From JAGOUU01 sp964609155 (GTDB lineage: Bacteria > Pseudomonadota > Gammaproteobacteria > JAGOUU01), in contig CAZSRF010000015.1 in assembly GCA_964609155.1 (NCBI GenBank), forward strand, positions 1-47,558: a stretch of DNA of 47,558 nt, in the 5' to 3' direction. Made by a program: the position numbers and the translations under genes. Under the pieces are notes generated by a model. It saw only the letters and a list, made by a program, of their open reading frames with translations, ran no database searches and was not told the DNA's origin. The stretch's first letter is position 1. The number at the start of each line of letters is the position of its first letter. Shown here piece by piece: positions 44,903 to 47,558 of this stretch.

Positions 44903-46267
44903 ATGATACCATCAAAGAAATCTAAGTCTAACGTTTTACAAGCTAAACAACATCACCCTGCCAATACGACTAAACCTCTAGGTGTATGGATGGCTACATC
45001 GTTAGTCTTAGGCAACATGATTGGCTCTGGAATTTTTTTGTTACCCTCTGTTTTGGCACATTTTGGCGGAATAAGTCTAATCGGCTGGCTTCTGACCAGC
45101 TTAGGTGCTTTAGCGTTTGCATTAGTCTTCAGTCAATTAAGTCAACACTATCCCAACACCGGTGGGCTTTATGTATACTGCAAAGAAGAGTTGGGTGAAA
45201 CCATAGGTTTTTTACTTGCCTGGGGTTATTGGGTGAGTTTGTGCGTGGGTACAGCTGCTATAGCCATTTCTTTTACCAGCTACACTAGTTATTTTATTCC
45301 CGCCCTTGCCACAAATAATCTGTTAGCTTTGTTATCTAATATGGTTATCTTATGGAGCCTTACCTTAATTAACGCATATAGTGTTTTCAACGGTGGGCTT
45401 ATGCAGTTGGTAACAACTATTGTAAAAATTATTCCTATTGTATTAATAGCAGTATTTGGCTTATTTCACATTAACACGGCCAATTTTACACCATTTAATG
45501 TTAGTGAAGGTAGCAATTTCACGGCAATAATCAGTACAATTAGTTTAACCTTATGGGCTTTTATAGGCCTTGAGAGTGCTTCTATCCCAGCAGATAGTAT
45601 AGAAAATCCTGAACGTACGATACCTCTAGCTACCATGCTCGGAACTATTATCGCTAGTATTATTTATATCACCAGTACTGCCGCCATTATAGGACTAGTC
45701 AATCCTAGCGTCTTACAACATAGCTCTGCCCCATTTACAATTGCAGCACAGATACTCTGGGGTAATATTGGTGGCGCCATTGTTGGCATTGGTGCTATTA
45801 TTGCTTGCCTGGGCGCTATTAATGGGTGGACACTCATTCAAGGTCAAATTTCTTATGCGATGGCTAGTGATGGCTTGCTGCCTAAAGCTTTTACAAAAAA
45901 ATCTCCACATGGTGCACCTTATGTAGCGATTATTTCCTCAAGTTTAATAACTACTTTAATAATATTTTTTAATTATGGTAGTACATTAATAACCATGTTC
46001 AAATTTATTTTAGAACTTTCTACCATTCAGACTTTAATCACTTTTTTGTTTTGTGCTATTGCTAGGGTATTACTTTTAAATCATTCTAAAAAACTTCATC
46101 CTCGAAAATACAAAATTATGACCTTGATAATCTGCTCTACAGCTTTTGTCTACGGCATGTTTGCAGTTGCCAGTAGTGGCTATGAGATCGTATACTGGTG
46201 CATGTTGTTAATGCTTGCAGGTTTACCTATTTATGCTTTTGTAAAATATGATCATGAACGCTCTTGA
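44903..46267 (+). CDS. APC-family amino acid permease (AdiC/PotE-like)
   Basis: This is a polytopic transporter of 454 residues with about 12 helices and the APC opening LGVWMATSLVLGNMIGSGIF, whose GSGIF loop binds the substrate amino group and carboxylate. HYPNTGGLYVYCKEELGE and WGYWVSLCVGTAA are family-typical. The fifth helix ends WAFIGLESASIPADSIENPERTIP, with an IENPERTIP element seen in basic amino acid/polyamine antiporters. A substrate of arginine or related compound is possible but not shown. It overlaps yadG by 14 bases. Confidence 0.85.
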   Translation: MIPSKKSKSNVLQAKQHHPANTTKPLGVWMATSLVLGNMIGSGIFLLPSVLAHFGGISLIGWLLTSLGALAFALVFSQLSQHYPNTGGLYVYCKEELGETIGFLLAWGYWVSLCVGTAAIAISFTSYTSYFIPALATNNLLALLSNMVILWSLTLINAYSVFNGGLMQLVTTIVKIIPIVLIAVFGLFHINTANFTPFNVSEGSNFTAIISTISLTLWAFIGLESASIPADSIENPERTIPLATMLGTIIASIIYITSTAAIIGLVNPSVLQHSSAPFTIAAQILWGNIGGAIVGIGAIIACLGAINGWTLIQGQISYAMASDGLLPKAFTKKSPHGAPYVAIISSSLITTLIIFFNYGSTLITMFKFILELSTIQTLITFLFCAIARVLLLNHSKKLHPRKYKIMTLIICSTAFVYGMFAVASSGYEIVYWCMLLMLAGLPIYAFVKYDHERS

Positions 46268-47186
46268 AATTGAAAATTTAACTAAAACTTATCAAAATAA
46301 CAATACCTCTAAAGCCATAGAGGCGCTAAAAGGTATAAATTTTACGGTAAAACATGGTGATTTCTTTGCCCTATTAGGACCTAACGGAGCTGGAAAGTCT
46401 ACCACAATAGGTATTATTGCCTCATTAGTGAATAAAACTAGCGGCAAGATTAAAGTATTTGGCATAGATACAGATCAAGATTGGTCGCGAGCTAAATCAT
46501 ATATTGGTGTTGTCCCTCAAGAAATAAATTTTAATCAATTTGAGACCATTGAAGATGTTGTCTTAAACCAGGCTGGCTATTTTGGAATATCTCGTACTAA
46601 AGCAAAACCACTTGCCCAAAAATATCTGAAACAATTAGATCTCTGGGATCGCCGTCATAGCAACGGCCTTTCTCTTTCAGGGGGAATGAAGCGACGTGTT
46701 ATGATAGTAAGAGCACTTATCCACGAACCAAAATTATTAATCCTAGATGAACCAACTGCTGGTGTAGATATAGAACTACGCAGATCGTTATGGGATTTTA
46801 TTACCAAAATTAATTCTGATGGTACTTCTATAATACTTACTACTCATTATTTAGAAGAAGCTGAAAATCTTTGTAAAAATATTGCCATAATTAATCACGG
46901 TAATATAATTATTAATTCTGATTTGAAAAGTTTTCTACAACAATTGGATAAAGAATATTTCTTGTTATTTACTAAAGATCCTTTGGATAATAATATAAAT
47001 CTAGATAAATACAAATTTAAAATAGTAGACTCTCACACCCTAGAAATAGAAATACCAAAAAACGATTCCCTAAATCCACTATTTTCAACACTTTCAGCAA
47101 ATAATATTACTGTTACCTCAATGAAGAACAAATCTAATCGTTTAGAAGAATTATTCTTTTCTTTAACTAAAAATACTAAGATGTAA
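46254..47186 (+). CDS. yadG: ABC-2 type transporter ATPase YadG
   Basis: This ATPase is closely related in sequence pattern to E. coli YadG. It has ALLGPNGAGKSTTIGIIASL (Walker A), LVNKTSGKIKVFG, GVVPQEINFNQFETIE, LSLSGGMKRRVMIVRALIHE (signature), LLILDEPTAGVDIELRRSLW (Walker B) and TTHYLEEAE. ATG 46254 is favoured over ATG 46248 by alignment (MNALEIENLTKTY). Its partner is normally the permease YadH, directly downstream. Here the gene is followed by a truncated repeat and a transposase remnant, so the permease is missing from this window. Confidence 0.9.
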   Translation: MNALEIENLTKTYQNNNTSKAIEALKGINFTVKHGDFFALLGPNGAGKSTTIGIIASLVNKTSGKIKVFGIDTDQDWSRAKSYIGVVPQEINFNQFETIEDVVLNQAGYFGISRTKAKPLAQKYLKQLDLWDRRHSNGLSLSGGMKRRVMIVRALIHEPKLLILDEPTAGVDIELRRSLWDFITKINSDGTSIILTTHYLEEAENLCKNIAIINHGNIIINSDLKSFLQQLDKEYFLLFTKDPLDNNINLDKYKFKIVDSHTLEIEIPKNDSLNPLFSTLSANNITVTSMKNKSNRLEELFFSLTKNTKM

Positions 47187-47189
47187 TAA

Positions 47190-47289
47190 CCTACGCAAAA
47201 AATCTGCTATACCAGCGGAAGAGCCAGAATCTTGCAAAACAGATCTCGGTTCTGCGCACTTAGTGCTTGACCGAGATGACAACTTATAC
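47190..47289. repeat. Truncated, inverted copy of the 124-bp inverted-repeat element
   Basis: The reverse complement of this stretch matches 11433-11528, including AAGTTGTCATCTC, GTCAAGCACTAAGTGCGCAG, AACCGAGATCTGTTTTGCAA and the end TTTTTTGCGTA. It begins 4 bases after the yadG stop. The outermost CAGGA is lost from one end, and the opposite terminus (CAGGAGTTACGCAAAATGATCC in the full copy) is missing and replaced by unrelated sequence after ACTTATA. No target duplication is visible, so this is a decayed copy. Confidence 0.85.
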
Positions 47290-47328
47290 CAATCTTATAA
47301 TTTAATCGCCAAAAAACATGATAAGTAG

Positions 47329-47558
47329 TCAAGAAAAATTAATATGGTGTTGACTTCCTATACTAACTATCACTTGATCTAAAGCATTATTCAGATCGGC
47401 ATAACTCATTCCCAACGTTATTTTTAACCATTAATATTTTATGAATCTCCAAAGCATTTCTATCTTATTCAATTCAGGCGAATATGGCGGTAAGTAAGTA
47501 CTTATAACCCACATTGGTCATGTCACAAAACCAACTGATTTTTTAAAGGCCAAATAAA
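47329..47558 (-). pseudogene. IS630-family transposase remnant (C-terminal part)
   Basis: On the minus strand the frame reads TYLPPYSPELNKIEMLWRFI, the conserved region around the third catalytic acid (the E in NxIExxW) of IS630-family DDE transposases, followed by SYADLNNALDQVIVSIGSQH and a stop at 47329-47331. Two in-frame stops interrupt it, one before PMWVIST and one after RFIKY, so it is inactive. It continues past the window edge. Confidence 0.8.

Noticed and set aside
1..47558. CRISPR array, tRNA or rRNA genes
   Set aside because: No regularly spaced direct repeats of 24-40 bases, no cloverleaf with a TTCGA-type arm and no rRNA-like conserved blocks were seen on reading both strands. 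A dedicated search could still find a tRNA.

Overview
This is an AT-rich chromosomal window from a gammaproteobacterium. The gene content points to the Legionella/Coxiella/Francisella side of the class and to a host-associated life. Evidence includes a type IV pilus assembly operon (pilMNOPQ) next to aroK and ponA, hemC-hemD-hemX-hemY, tgt-queH, a histone H1-like protein, a Francisella-like lipid A galactosamine cluster, and several genes of unknown role that could be host-interaction factors. The exact genus cannot be read from the sequence. No rRNA, tRNA or CRISPR array was seen.

Layout. 1-1,077: remains of a broken gene on the + strand, an unrecognised ORF running into it from the other strand, and four 13-bp tandem repeats. 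1,078-5,436: priA, a Lys/Ala-rich H1-like protein, a PagL-like outer-membrane lipid A deacylase and rpmE. 5,588-5,896: a 289-bp transposon-like palindrome with 11-bp terminal inverted repeats and a 10-bp target duplication. 5,896-11,330: an accessory block with a MurG/MGDG-synthase-like glycosyltransferase, a penicillin-acyltransferase-family Ntn hydrolase, a 154-residue unknown protein behind a PmrA-box-like promoter, and a disulfide-reductase homologue that has lost its redox residues. 11,410-11,533: a second short inverted-repeat element upstream of hemB. 11,608-22,147: hemB, aroK, pilQPONM, ponA and a glycine-zipper lipoprotein. 22,244-26,577: the methionine importer metNIQ, rsmJ and a cysteine-tipped membrane protein. 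26,824-32,712: a CzcCBA/CusCBA-type heavy-metal efflux operon. 32,688-39,996: a run of seven minus-strand genes, tgt, queH, then GT2-gtrA-naxD-like-arnT-like-eptA-like. 40,068-44,798: dsbB and hemCDXY. 44,903-47,186: an amino-acid permease and yadG. 47,190-47,558: a truncated second copy of the hemB-upstream repeat and an IS630-family transposase remnant at the window edge.

How the genes work together. Three themes dominate. The first is envelope and lipid A remodelling: the deacylase, the aminosugar transfer cluster and a phosphoethanolamine transferase would together lower acylation and negative charge of lipid A. The second is tetrapyrrole synthesis, with hemB, hemC and hemD plus the accessory hemX and hemY. 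The third is trace-metal and nutrient transport by the HME-type RND pump, MetNIQ and the APC permease. The most unusual material lies between 5.5 and 11.5 kb, where mobile inverted-repeat elements flank genes without obvious housekeeping roles.
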